Made by a program: the position numbers and the translations under genes. A stretch of DNA of 64,000 nucleotides from JAVBTT01 sp031556035. GTDB taxonomy: Bacteria; Bacillota; Clostridia; Oscillospirales; UBA929. The first letter of the stretch is position 1. Every line of letters starts with the position of its first letter. Of the stretch, positions 53,043-61,231 are shown in pieces. Under the pieces are notes generated by a model, which made no database searches, was not told the DNA's origin, and saw nothing but the letters and a program-made list of their open reading frames with translations. The DNA lies in contig JAVBTT010000010.1 in assembly GCA_031556035.1 (NCBI GenBank), forward strand, positions 44,613-108,612, read 5' to 3'.

Positions 53043-53074
53043 TATACCGGCGGGAGCAGGCTCCCGCCGGTATA
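53043..53074 (-). terminator. Terminator after the CnaB surface protein
   Basis: TATACCGGCGGGAGC and GCTCCCGCCGGTATA form a perfect 15-bp stem with a minimal loop. On the minus strand it is followed by TTTT. It separates the surface protein from the subtilase. Confidence 0.85.
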
Positions 53075-53108
53075 AGAGGCATAGGGAGCGGCGCTAGGCC
53101 GCCGGTGC

Positions 53109-54305
53109 TCAGGGAACGTCCAGCACTGGGGGTATCTCGTACCCCTCGGGGGCGTAAACGACTACACCGTTGACAAAGATGTTGATTGCCTTATTTGTCT
53201 TCAGTCCCATAGTTTTAAGCGGAATCCTGAACAGGGTGGCGTCGTCTTTGTCCCTGTACTGCGTGGCGTTGAGATTGCTGTTGTTTTTCAGGTAACCGGC
53301 AAAGAAAGAGGTGGAGTTAGCGACTCCGACATTAATTTCGGGTACCCCGTTGATGAGGCCGAAGGAATACTTCGCCTTGTTGAGGTCGACCTTAATAAGC
53401 AGGTAATCCCCGTCAATCGTAGCCGTAAAGGTTCCAACCGTCTTCCCGCCCTTGCCAAAAGCTCCTGGGTTGCCGGCCTGGAGGTTGAAGGTTTCGGACT
53501 TCTTGTTCGCGGCAAGGGTTACATAGGTGTACCAGCTGCTGTCGAAGCAGCCGTTGTAGACCTTTTTTGCGCACTTGTTGTAGCCGCAGAACGTGTCCGT
53601 GCAGACGTTCTTCAGGGTGTTTTTGAATTTAACGCAATTGTACTCAGGCTTCTCCCCGGTAAGTGTCACCTTTACCTCGGGTTTGTAGCCTGTGACGGCC
53701 TGCCAGTACTCGTTGGTGGGCTCGACGACCTTGTATTTCCCCAAGGGCAGTTTGTCGAACTCAAAATAGCCGTTCTTGTCGGTGACAGTCTCGGCAACGA
53801 GGTTTCCGGCGGCGTCAAAAAGATAAATGTGGTAGCCCTGCTTGGGGACATCGATATAGGTCGGGCACCAGCACGAGGACTTGACTATACGCTGGTATTT
53901 GTGCCCCGATATCTTCCCAAACTGTTCTTCCTGCTTCTTTGTGTTGTAAAACTTGTTTTCGTCAAAGACGGTCGGCACGGAATCCACGATTTTAACGGGC
54001 ATAAACGAACCCTGAGGTCCGTAAATCCAGCCCTCCTTGGGAACCTCCCAGACAACATAGTCCTCCTCGGGATCAAGGACAAAATCGTCATCTTTATACT
54101 CCGGGGTGCCGTTGTTCTCAAGGAAAACCGCAATGCCAGAATCAGTGGTGGCTTTCGCCAGGGGCTCGCCGACAAATGAGTGTGTGTCCACATCATACTG
54201 ACTGGCTTTGTAAAGCCAGAACTCAAATGTTTCATCGGTAATCAATACGTCGCCGTCGGTGTTGTATTTGGCGACGTACGCTACACTGGCGGCCCCTACC
54301 TCAGA
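53109..54305 (-). CDS. C-terminal part of the CnaB surface protein, in the -1 frame
   Basis: This open frame continues the protein encoded upstream but is shifted by -1. From 54305 it reads SEVGAASVAYVAKYN and goes on for about 398 residues. The segment VAYVAKYNTDGDVLITDETF aligns with VVVAKYDVAGRLLVNETF in the upstream part, so it is another CnaB-like repeat. A further prealbumin-like repeat follows (YHIYLFDAAGNLVAETVTDKNGYFEF), then a final beta domain ending PPVLDVP. The first possible independent start (TTG 54245) has no ribosome site, and there is no signal peptide, so it is not a free-standing gene. It is either made by frameshifting at 54305-54311 or marks a mutation or assembly error. 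Six or more cysteines cluster near 53570-53890. Confidence 0.72.
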   Translation of the reverse strand, partial: SEVGAASVAYVAKYNTDGDVLITDETFEFWLYKASQYDVDTHSFVGEPLAKATTDSGIAVFLENNGTPEYKDDDFVLDPEEDYVVWEVPKEGWIYGPQGSFMPVKIVDSVPTVFDENKFYNTKKQEEQFGKISGHKYQRIVKSSCWCPTYIDVPKQGYHIYLFDAAGNLVAETVTDKNGYFEFDKLPLGKYKVVEPTNEYWQAVTGYKPEVKVTLTGEKPEYNCVKFKNTLKNVCTDTFCGYNKCAKKVYNGCFDSSWYTYVTLAANKKSETFNLQAGNPGAFGKGGKTVGTFTATIDGDYLLIKVDLNKAKYSFGLINGVPEINVGVANSTSFFAGYLKNNSNLNATQYRDKDDATLFRIPLKTMGLKTNKAINIFVNGVVVYAPEGYEIPPVLDVP

Positions 54306-56305
54306 AAAGGGGTGTTGAGTACCTCGACCTTCACTTTGTCGCAGAGCCTGTAGATGGTAAAGGTTCCATCATATCTTATTTCGGGCGGGCCGTATTCGTC
54401 ACCGTCGCCCTTGGAAATGACGGTTGTCTTGATATAGGCCTTATAGCCGCTTACCGGAGTTCCGTCCGCGTTGATCTCTGTGACGGCGTAATCGCCCTCA
54501 AACAGCGCGAGATTGAAATAACCGGCAGCGCCGATCTGATAGACGGTGCCCTTTATGGGATCGCCGTCCCCATCCAGCAGAGTCACGCCGTTGACAACAG
54601 CGTTTTTCTGGAAGGCGGGGCCCTGGAACAGCAGATAGAAGGTGTCCGGGGACTGAAGCTTGATCAGGTTGGTGTTGGCTACCTCGCCGTTAATGAATAT
54701 GGAGGCCTGGGTCTCGCCCACGTCAAAGAGCTCCGCGAGAGCCGCCGCGTCCGCGATCTGGAACTCGGTGCCGGCGACTATGTCGTTGCTGGAGAACATG
54801 TTCGACGGTGTCGCAATGGAGACGAAGACGTCGCTCTTAAGCGGCGGGCAGTTTGCGTTGGGAGTGAACAGTCCGTAGAGTCCGCCGTCAATCTTCTTGG
54901 AAATGTTGAGGCTGCCAACTCTGAAGAGCTGGTTGTCAGCGTTGGCGAGAACCACGCCGATATCAAAGTTCACCGCTCCGGCGAGGGCTTCCTTGGTGAT
55001 CATGTACGCGCTCTCCCACTCGCTGCCGGCAATCAGGTAGTTGGCGTCGAGCGACAGGGTGGCGGTGGCGGCCTGGAAGCCGACTTCCTTGGTCACGTCG
55101 ACCTTGGTGCGCATGTAGTCGTTTGTGAAAATGAAGGCTTCTTCAATGGGGTTGCCGGCCTCAACAGTGACTATGATGAAGTCATAGGCGCGGGTGGGCC
55201 CGAACAGCAGGTTGTAGGGCCTGAATCTGCCGACCTGGTTCCTGACGGTGGAGAGCTCCTCAAAGATATAATAGGTTCCGGGGGCCAGCTCGCCGAAATC
55301 GGCGAGTCCGTCAACCGTATCGGCCTCGGCGACCTTGGAGGAGATAACCGGCTTGCCCTTGCTGTCGATCTCGGTGTAGGCCACGAAGTGGAAGGTCTCG
55401 TTGACCAGGAGACGTCCGGCAACGTCATATTTCGCTACTACGACGTCCTGCTGAATTATCCCGGAGTACGGCACCTCTAGGGTGAACACCACTCCGGCGG
55501 GATTGAGGTACTGGGTTCCGACCGTGCCGTTGTTGTCCTCAGCGGTCATCTCCTCGTTTAAGCCGATGACCGTAATGGTGTTCTCGCCATCCTCAAGCAT
55601 TTCGGCGCTCACCGGGATGGAGACAGCCTTGGCGATTTTCCAGTCGGAGGTGGTGACCTTGTCCTCAGTGATGCGCGGGAACAGACTCGCTACGGCGTCG
55701 ATTCCGTCAGTCGCGATCGCGGCTTCAATGTTGGCCTTGACAGTGGCGCGATCCACTCCGAAGAACATGCTGTCGGATACGTGCAGAAGGCGGCCGTTGA
55801 CGAACACGATGCAGCCGTTGTCGGCGGCTATGTAGAGAGTGGCGTCATCGGGGGTTCCGTCAACCGTGAAGGTCTTGTCGAAGCGGACTATGTCGCCGAG
55901 GATGGCGGGATTAGCCGCTCCGGCTTCCCCACCGATCAGGGTGCCGGATTCCTCAACCTTGGAGGTGCTCCAGATCCACTGCGCGTCGCCCGACGTGAGG
56001 GCGGCCTGAAGGATGGCCGCGGAGCCGTCGCCATTGTCCACGAGTTGGCCGTTCCAGGTTCCGGCAAGCGTCGAGTCGTCAAGCGTCACGGCGGGGGCGG
56101 CAAGGCCTGAGCCGTTCGCGATCCCGTACGCGGAGTACATGAGGGACTTGTAGGACATTGAATCGTTCGAGCCGGTGCCTGTCGCGAAAATAATTTTATC
56201 TCCGTCGTCAACATACAGAGCCGAAGCCGGGACAATCACGGCGGCCATCATAAGCACCGCGATCAGCAAGGATAAGGTTTTCTTCATAATACTTGATTTT
56301 TTCAT
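54296..56305 (-). CDS. Secreted CnaB-domain surface protein, frame 0 product
   Basis: This 669-residue protein has a signal peptide ending near AxA (about residue 29). A lectin-like N-terminal part (about 30-270; ADNGCIVFVNGRLLHV) comes first, then CnaB/SpaA-like beta-sandwich repeats: VVVAKYDVAGRLLVNETF to FIFTNDYMR, and a second with GVTLLDGDGDPIKGTVYQ to VKVEVLNTPF. Lys/Glu/Asn positions expected for self-made isopeptide bonds are present in the first repeat. It ends LNTPFLR-stop, but the homologous chain continues in the -1 frame. A c-di-GMP-I riboswitch lies in its 5' leader. It is probably a pilin-like or adhesin-like surface protein. No LPXTG sorting signal was seen. The ATG at 56287 is an alternative start. 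Confidence 0.85.
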   Translation of the reverse strand: MKKSSIMKKTLSLLIAVLMMAAVIVPASALYVDDGDKIIFATGTGSNDSMSYKSLMYSAYGIANGSGLAAPAVTLDDSTLAGTWNGQLVDNGDGSAAILQAALTSGDAQWIWSTSKVEESGTLIGGEAGAANPAILGDIVRFDKTFTVDGTPDDATLYIAADNGCIVFVNGRLLHVSDSMFFGVDRATVKANIEAAIATDGIDAVASLFPRITEDKVTTSDWKIAKAVSIPVSAEMLEDGENTITVIGLNEEMTAEDNNGTVGTQYLNPAGVVFTLEVPYSGIIQQDVVVAKYDVAGRLLVNETFHFVAYTEIDSKGKPVISSKVAEADTVDGLADFGELAPGTYYIFEELSTVRNQVGRFRPYNLLFGPTRAYDFIIVTVEAGNPIEEAFIFTNDYMRTKVDVTKEVGFQAATATLSLDANYLIAGSEWESAYMITKEALAGAVNFDIGVVLANADNQLFRVGSLNISKKIDGGLYGLFTPNANCPPLKSDVFVSIATPSNMFSSNDIVAGTEFQIADAAALAELFDVGETQASIFINGEVANTNLIKLQSPDTFYLLFQGPAFQKNAVVNGVTLLDGDGDPIKGTVYQIGAAGYFNLALFEGDYAVTEINADGTPVSGYKAYIKTTVISKGDGDEYGPPEIRYDGTFTIYRLCDKVKVEVLNTPFLR

Positions 56306-56449
56306 AAGGGTATGTCATCCTTTCGCCAAATAATAGATTAAGCTACTATTGGCAGCCGGACGGCCATGGCGGATCTCTATCTATCGTTCCGGACGGTGTT
56401 CGCTTTTCCCAAATACCCACACCTGCCAAAGTCCGCTTCTCGCGGACAA

Positions 56450-56560
56450 AGTGGCGCAACCCCTTTTTTCGCGCCGGAGCGATATTTCCGCTTTAGACTC
56501 CAAAGCTTTGCGTCCCGGGCTTTCACCCGGTTTGCCCTTGACAGTTTTCTCCAGATATTG
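56450..56560 (-). promoter_or_regulatory. c-di-GMP-I (GEMM-I) riboswitch upstream of the CnaB surface protein
   Basis: On the minus strand the conserved core reads AAGGGCAAACC, a short stem closed by GTGAAAGC, then GGGACGCAAAGC and GTCTAAAG before the second stem. These are the diagnostic conserved nucleotides of the GEMM-I aptamer, including the GAAA tetraloop and its receptor region. The aptamer lies about 150 nt before the ATG. A downstream TTGGCAG (56349-56355, plus-strand reading) can pair with CTGCCAA at 56422-56428 and may be part of the expression platform. The regulatory direction cannot be told, as no clear terminator follows. Confidence 0.88.
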
Positions 56561-56779
56561 CTGTGTGCACATCACCTCTGTTTAATAGTGTGACGGGATA
56601 TGTCCATGTTGCCGTACTTATATAGTTCGTACGATATCAGCGCATTTAAGGTGTAATTGTTATTTTGCCCCTTTTTTTTTTACAAAAACAATGTTATACT
56701 TGGAGTTGCGGCACGCTAGTCCAAGCATCCATTATCCAAGCGCGGCATTGAATTTGTATGAACTTGGGCAGGTGAATCT

Positions 56780-57514
56780 ATGACCGACAATCAGCTTACG
56801 CGCGAGCTCTCCCTTGACGAACGCGTGGTGATGATGTCCGCCACGCATGACGGGATAAACGAACTAATCGACGAGTTCAGACCCTTTATCTCCTCCTGCG
56901 CATATCGCAACGGGAACCTTGACCGCAAAATTGAAAGGGATGAGCTTCTCAGCGCCGCTTACATTGCCTTTTACGAAGCCCTTGGAACATATAATATCTC
57001 GAAAGGGCATTTTTTGCCCTTCGCCGCGACTGTCATACGAAGGCGCCTGGTTGACCTTGCCCGTCGTGAGTTCAAGTCGGAAACCCATTCTGTCCCGCTT
57101 GACATTCAAGACGAGTTTGGGGGAAGCGAAAACCCGGCGGTTATGCAGTCCGCGATAAAGGTTTTTAACTTCAGTGTGCAACAGGAACTGCTCAGATACG
57201 AGATTGACTCCTTTAGGCGCGAACTGAGCGATTGGGGCATTGAGCTTGAGGATTTGCTCAGGGAGTCCCCAAAGCACAAGGCACTGATTCAGCTGTACAG
57301 GGAGATAGCCCAGACCGTGCTCACGGACACCGATATACTGAATACAGTACTCGTCAAAAAATATTTTCCGATAAAAAAAATATCCCAGCTCACGAAAACA
57401 CCTCAAAAAAAGATCGAGCGCGCTCGAAAATATATAGTAGCTTCGGTTCTTATCGCGGTGGGAGACTATGATTACCTTTCAGAATATATTCGAGTGAGGA
57501 AGTCGGATTTATGA
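56780..57514 (+). CDS. sigI: RNA polymerase sigma factor SigI
   Basis: This 244-residue protein has the SigI layout. A sigma-70 region 2-like segment (about 25-95; RDELLSAAYIAFYEALGTYN and FLPFAATVIRRRLVDLARRE) is followed by a SigI-specific C-terminal region with VKKYFPIKKISQLTKTPQKK, the helix-turn-helix-like end. SigI responds to envelope stress or extracellular polysaccharide through its membrane anti-sigma factor RsgI, encoded next with an ATGA overlap. It is divergent from the riboswitch-controlled surface-protein gene, so surface proteins here are possible targets. Confidence 0.93.
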   Translation: MTDNQLTRELSLDERVVMMSATHDGINELIDEFRPFISSCAYRNGNLDRKIERDELLSAAYIAFYEALGTYNISKGHFLPFAATVIRRRLVDLARREFKSETHSVPLDIQDEFGGSENPAVMQSAIKVFNFSVQQELLRYEIDSFRRELSDWGIELEDLLRESPKHKALIQLYREIAQTVLTDTDILNTVLVKKYFPIKKISQLTKTPQKKIERARKYIVASVLIAVGDYDYLSEYIRVRKSDL

Positions 57515-58233
57515 AAGGTATAGTCCTGTACCACGAGAAGAACCGGACCTATGTACTCGATCGGGACGGGATATTTCGTCGGGTCAAGGGGCTTGGAAAC
57601 CGCAGCGTTGCGGAAGAGGTGGATCTCCCCTTCTTTCTTTCTCGCCGTTTCCAGGTGTCTGTGTCTGTTGCCGCAAGCTTTATAGTCCTTCTGGCTGTTG
57701 CTTTCGCCGTTGTTTTTGGCGTTAGCTCTTATTATTTGTGCGTTGACGTAAGCCCAAGCGTTGAAATATCCTTTAATGTTTTCAACCTCTACAGGTCAGC
57801 GCGCGCGCTCAATCCGGAAGGAGAAGTCATTTTGGACGGTCTCGATCTCCGCGGACCGCCCGAGCGTGTTGTATCCGATATTGTTAGGAAGATGAACGAA
57901 TTCGAGTACATATCTGACGCGCCCGAAAACGGCGTTAAAATTTGCGTAACTGTCGTTGGCAGGAATGAACGGGCATGCGCCGCCGTTGAGCACAGGCTGC
58001 AGCCGTTGCTTGACGACGCCGAGCGGCAGTATCCGATTCTCCTCAGCTCTTGTGATTTTGAGTTGAGGGAGAAGGCCGAGTACTTGGGCGTTTCATCCGG
58101 TGTTCTTTTATTGGCGGAGCTTTTTCAGGAGAACAACGAGGAAATTCCGCTGGCCGACATACTCGAGATGCCGGTGCGGGATATTCTCAAAGGCGTCCCG
58201 CCGCATGATTCCGCCTCTCGGCAGAGAGAATGA
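57511..58233 (+). CDS. rsgI: Anti-sigma-I factor RsgI (short form)
   Basis: This 240-residue protein has an N-terminal RsgI_N domain (1-45, MKGIVLYHEKNRTYVLDRDG), one membrane helix (about 48-76) and a conserved extracellular domain starting CVDVSPSVEISFNVF. It contains ALNPEGEV with Asn101-Pro102. In studied RsgI proteins this Asn-Pro bond is cut by the protein itself, preparing it for regulated proteolysis. The chain ends soon after that domain with no carbohydrate-binding module, unlike the Clostridium thermocellum RsgI family. It overlaps sigI by ATGA. Confidence 0.92.
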   Translation: MKGIVLYHEKNRTYVLDRDGIFRRVKGLGNRSVAEEVDLPFFLSRRFQVSVSVAASFIVLLAVAFAVVFGVSSYYLCVDVSPSVEISFNVFNLYRSARALNPEGEVILDGLDLRGPPERVVSDIVRKMNEFEYISDAPENGVKICVTVVGRNERACAAVEHRLQPLLDDAERQYPILLSSCDFELREKAEYLGVSSGVLLLAELFQENNEEIPLADILEMPVRDILKGVPPHDSASRQRE

Positions 58234-58318
58234 GGAAATTACGCCTCCACACCATATAGATATAAAATATGTATTGAGCTTATTTGCACGGTAAGGATAA
58301 GGAAGAACTGCAATATTC

Positions 58319-58346
58319 AAAAGCCGCTCTGGTCAGGGCGGCTTTT
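58319..58346 (+). terminator. Terminator of sigI-rsgI
   Basis: AAAAGCCGC and GGCGGCTTTT form the stem around a CTGGTCA-type loop, 86 nt after the rsgI stop. Confidence 0.88.
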
Positions 58347-58404
58347 GCCTTCGTTTAATAGCAGATAACCCCTGACCCTGGTGTGCAAGATGCAACCATG
58401 CTAA

Positions 58405-58423
58405 TACTAATCCCATGTTTAAA
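58405..58423. repeat. Half copy of the dispersed element (one terminal repeat)
   Basis: TACTAATCCCATGTTTAAA matches the outer end of the elements at 2404 and 10577 (one inserted T). The rest of the element is not recognisable here. Together with 58424-58481 this part of the gap shows nothing else. Confidence 0.5.
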
Positions 58424-58481
58424 GAGGAGATGAGCTATTTGTTCATTCATGCGTTTGTCGTGATTGCGATGGCTTCGGCAC

Positions 58482-58511
58482 TTGACAGCGGCGGCTTCCC
58501 TGTGATAGACT
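58482..58511 (+). promoter_or_regulatory. Promoter of thiT
   Basis: TTGACA (58482-58487) and TAGACT (58506-58511) with an 18-nt spacer. The predicted start near 58518 is just before the TPP aptamer. Confidence 0.6.
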
Positions 58512-58521
58512 CTAGTCAAAA

Positions 58522-58622
58522 TTGAACGGGGTGCTGGCACAAGTCGGCTGAGACGGGGCGTATTGCCGCTCCGGACCCTTGAACCTGATCCCGGTAATGC
58601 GGGCGTAGGCAAATATGTTCAA
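58522..58622 (+). promoter_or_regulatory. TPP riboswitch (THI element)
   Basis: P1 is TTGAAC (58522) with GTTCAA (58617). Inside are GGGGTGC, GGCTGAGA, ACCCTTGAACCTGATC and GGTAATGC with GCGTAGGCAAA, all conserved in TPP aptamers. Downstream AAGGGAAA (58621-58628) can pair with TTTCCCTT (58649-58656), closing a hairpin that holds the AGGAGG ribosome site at 58643-58648. It overlaps the P1 strand by two bases. This suggests control of translation initiation, with repression when TPP is bound. Confidence 0.96.
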
Positions 58623-58656
58623 GGGAAATTCCGTTCGCAAGAAGGAGGTTTCCCTT

Positions 58657-59238
58657 TTGTCTTTTAAGCAGGAATCCAAACGCGGGCTTCAGGTCGCCGC
58701 GCTGACCGAGACGGCGCTCCTCATCGCGATAGCGTACGCGCTGAGCTTTATCCAGCCCCTGAAAATGCCCCTGGGTGGCGCGGTCACCCCCTTTTCAATG
58801 CTCCCGGTGATGCTCGCCGGAATACGCAACGGCAAGACCTACGGTCTAATCGGAGCGTTTGCCTACGGCGGGCTCCAGATGCTCCAGGGCCTGTGGCCAA
58901 CCCCCGCGAACACCGCGCTCTCCTTTGCGGTGATGATAATGCTGGACTATGTGCTTGCGTTCGGCGTCTTGGGCGTCTCCTCGTTTTTCCCGAGGACAAA
59001 CAAGGGTTTCCTGACCGCCGTCCCGGTCTGCGCCGGTCTGCGGTTCCTCTGCCACTACGTCTCGGGGCTGGTCATATGGGGCTCTGCGATAGAGGGAATG
59101 CCCGCCGCGCTCTACTCGCTGCTGTATAACGGCGCGTACATGCTTGCCGACACCGCGATATGCATGGCTGTGGCGCTGGTGCTTGTCAGGAGCAAGGTTC
59201 TCTTTTACGGGCTGGACAAAAGGCGGGTGCGCATATAA
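58657..59238 (+). CDS. thiT: Energy-coupled thiamine transporter S component ThiT
   Basis: This 193-residue membrane protein has six hydrophobic segments and the ThiT pattern: LPVMLAGIRNGKTYGLIGAF, the aromatic GLWPTPAN and a later FLCHYVSGLVIWGS. It binds thiamine in the membrane and works with the EcfA1A2T motor, which is encoded at 37341-39886. The TPP riboswitch directly upstream confirms the thiamine role. I chose TTG 58657, with AGGAGG 8 nt before it; the in-frame ATG at 58615 lies inside the riboswitch. Confidence 0.95.
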   Translation: MSFKQESKRGLQVAALTETALLIAIAYALSFIQPLKMPLGGAVTPFSMLPVMLAGIRNGKTYGLIGAFAYGGLQMLQGLWPTPANTALSFAVMIMLDYVLAFGVLGVSSFFPRTNKGFLTAVPVCAGLRFLCHYVSGLVIWGSAIEGMPAALYSLLYNGAYMLADTAICMAVALVLVRSKVLFYGLDKRRVRI

Positions 59239-59260
59239 TTAATTATAAGGGTTGATTTTT

Positions 59261-60085
59261 TTGGGCATTTTTGACGGCGTCTTAATCGCATCCGACCTGG
59301 ACGGCACCCTTTTGGGAGAGAACCACGAGCTGTCGCGAGAAAACCGCTCAGCGCTTGAATTCTACATGAGCCAGGGCGGCAAATTCGCGGTCGCCACCGG
59401 GCGGAGCCGCGCGGGCGCAGAATGCCTCAAGCCGTGGGAGTTCAGCAACGCCCCGGCCGTGCTCTCCAACGGAGGTCTGATTTTCGATTACGCTGGGGAC
59501 AGCGCGCTGTTCACCGACATGCTCAGCCCCGCGACAAGGGCGGCCGCGAAAGACATCGCGCGGGAGTTTCCCGGCGCGGGACTGGAGGTGCACGTTGCGC
59601 AGGGCAAGTACATAATCAACTCAAATCCTGCCATCGCCTCCCATATGGCTTATGTGCGCTGCACCGGGGCGGTGGTGCCCTCGCTGGACGCCGTGGCGGA
59701 GGGCTGGATCAAGGTGCTGTTTGTGGATGAGCCGGAGCTTGTGGCTGAAATAGGCGCCTGGGCTGGGGAGAGGTACGGCGACGCCGCCAGCCTGGTCTTT
59801 TCAAACGAATACATGCTTGAGATACAGAACAAGGGCACCGACAAGGGCTCCGGAGTCAGGTGGCTTGCGGAGCTGCTCGGGATAGACCCCGCCAATGTCT
59901 ACACCGCGGGCGACGCGGGCAACGATCTGGAGATGATGCTCGCGTTTGAGAGCTTCGCGCCGGAAAACGCGTCCGATGAGATAAAGGCCGCCGCGAACCA
60001 CCCCCTGCCGTCCTGCGACAGGCACGCGATAGCCGCGATGATTGCTTTTTTGAAGGAGAGATACGGTGGCTCGCAGAAGCTCTAA
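59261..60085 (+). CDS. HAD-superfamily phosphatase (Cof type)
   Basis: This 274-residue protein is of the Cof/YwpJ HAD subfamily. Motif I is ASDLDGTLLG (nucleophile Asp), motif II ATGRS, then a C2B-type cap, the Lys of motif III in NKGTDKGSG, and motif IV GDAGNDLEMM. It removes phosphate from small sugar or cofactor phosphates; Cof members often act on pyridoxal or flavin phosphates and thiamine intermediates. It directly follows thiT (22 nt), so a role in thiamine phosphate handling is possible. TTG 59261 has AAGGG 9 nt before it. Confidence 0.9.
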   Translation: MGIFDGVLIASDLDGTLLGENHELSRENRSALEFYMSQGGKFAVATGRSRAGAECLKPWEFSNAPAVLSNGGLIFDYAGDSALFTDMLSPATRAAAKDIAREFPGAGLEVHVAQGKYIINSNPAIASHMAYVRCTGAVVPSLDAVAEGWIKVLFVDEPELVAEIGAWAGERYGDAASLVFSNEYMLEIQNKGTDKGSGVRWLAELLGIDPANVYTAGDAGNDLEMMLAFESFAPENASDEIKAAANHPLPSCDRHAIAAMIAFLKERYGGSQKL

Positions 60086-60959
60086 AAAATCGGCATCCTC
60101 GTATTTACTGCCGCTGCTGACCCTGCTGGCCTGCTTCGCGGCCTTTATGCTGGTAAACAGCCGGGAGACTTCTCCAACCCCCTTGAATCCAGCCGGAGAG
60201 AATACGCTTGAGATAACCGCGCTGGACGTGGGGCAGGCGGACAGTATACTGGTGCGGCTTGGCGGGAGCGTCATGCTTGTCGACGCGGGAGGGGGCAAGA
60301 CGGCGGACAGCTTGGTGTCCGGGCTCAGGGACATGGGGGTCGATAAAATCGACATACTGGTGGGCACCCATCCCCATGAGGACCACATAGGCGGCATGGC
60401 AGCCGTGATACAGGCTTTCCCTGTCAGCGAGTTTTACATGCCGCTCCAGGGGAATACGACAAACGTATACGAGGATGTGCTTGACGCCGCTCTGGAGGCG
60501 GGGCTGTCCCTCGGCTCCCTGAAATCCGGGGACGAGCTGACGCTGGGTGAGGCCAAGATACAGGCGCTGGCGCCGCTTCAGGACGAGTACAAAAACCTCA
60601 ACAACACCTCCATAGTGCTCAGGCTTGACTACGCCGGGCGCTCAGCACTGCTCACGGGCGACGCGGAGGAGCTATCCGAGGGCGAGATGCTGAGCGGCGG
60701 CCTAAATCTGCGCGCGGATGTGCTTAAAGTTGGGCACCACGGCTCGGACACCTCGACGTCCGACAAGTTTTTAGCGTCCGTACGCCCGTCTGTGGCTCTT
60801 ATATCCTGCGGCGCGGGCAACAGCTACGGGCATCCGGACGAGACGACCCTTGGGAAGCTGGCAGGCGCCGGGGTGGAGGTTTACCGCACCGATCTCAGCG
60901 GCAGCGTCACGATTTCAATTTCACCCGGCGGAGAGCTGAAGGTGGAGACAGAGAGATGA
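60066..60959 (+). CDS. ComEC/Rec2-like metallo-beta-lactamase-fold hydrolase
   Basis: This 297-residue protein has one N-terminal membrane helix (about 12-30) and a metallo-beta-lactamase domain of the ComEC C-terminal type. LDVGQADSILVR comes first, then the metal motif GTHPHEDHIGG, LLTGDAEE and the late VGHHGSDTSTS with SYGHPD. The active site should lie outside the membrane. Stand-alone proteins of this kind are thought to be secreted nucleases or phosphodiesterases. The GTG start has GGAGAG upstream and overlaps the HAD gene. It overlaps the DUF3006 gene by ATGA. Confidence 0.92.
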   Translation: MARRSSKKSASSYLLPLLTLLACFAAFMLVNSRETSPTPLNPAGENTLEITALDVGQADSILVRLGGSVMLVDAGGGKTADSLVSGLRDMGVDKIDILVGTHPHEDHIGGMAAVIQAFPVSEFYMPLQGNTTNVYEDVLDAALEAGLSLGSLKSGDELTLGEAKIQALAPLQDEYKNLNNTSIVLRLDYAGRSALLTGDAEELSEGEMLSGGLNLRADVLKVGHHGSDTSTSDKFLASVRPSVALISCGAGNSYGHPDETTLGKLAGAGVEVYRTDLSGSVTISISPGGELKVETER

Positions 60960-61171
60960 CGTACTGTGTGGACAGATTTGAGGGCTGCCTCGCCATCCTG
61001 CTCGGGGAGGATCGTTCTCCGAGAGAGGTGGAGCTCTCTCGGCTGCCGGGGGGTGTGCGCGAGGGGGACTATATCCGGGAGACGCCCGACGGCTTCGTAC
61101 CAGCACCGGAAATCCGGGAGACTGCGGAGGCCCGCATTGCCGAAAAACTGCGCAGGCTGCGCGGAGAGTAA
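60956..61171 (+). CDS. DUF3006-family small protein
   Basis: This 71-residue protein begins YCVDRFEGCLAILLGEDR and has the GDYI turn and charged C-terminal helix of DUF3006. The family is often encoded beside ComEC-like metallo-beta-lactamases, as here with an ATGA overlap, but its role is unknown. It has no signal or membrane segment. Confidence 0.87.
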   Translation: MTYCVDRFEGCLAILLGEDRSPREVELSRLPGGVREGDYIRETPDGFVPAPEIRETAEARIAEKLRRLRGE

Positions 61172-61179
61172 TACTATAA

Positions 61180-61214
61180 GGTGCCCTTGAACCGCAGACG
61201 GCTCAAGGGCACCT
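61180..61214. terminator. Terminator between DUF3006 gene and the acetyltransferase
   Basis: AAGGTGCCCTTGA and TCAAGGGCACCTT form a 13-bp stem between the two convergent genes, serving both directions. Confidence 0.87.
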
Positions 61215-61231
61215 TGTAGCTTATACCATTA

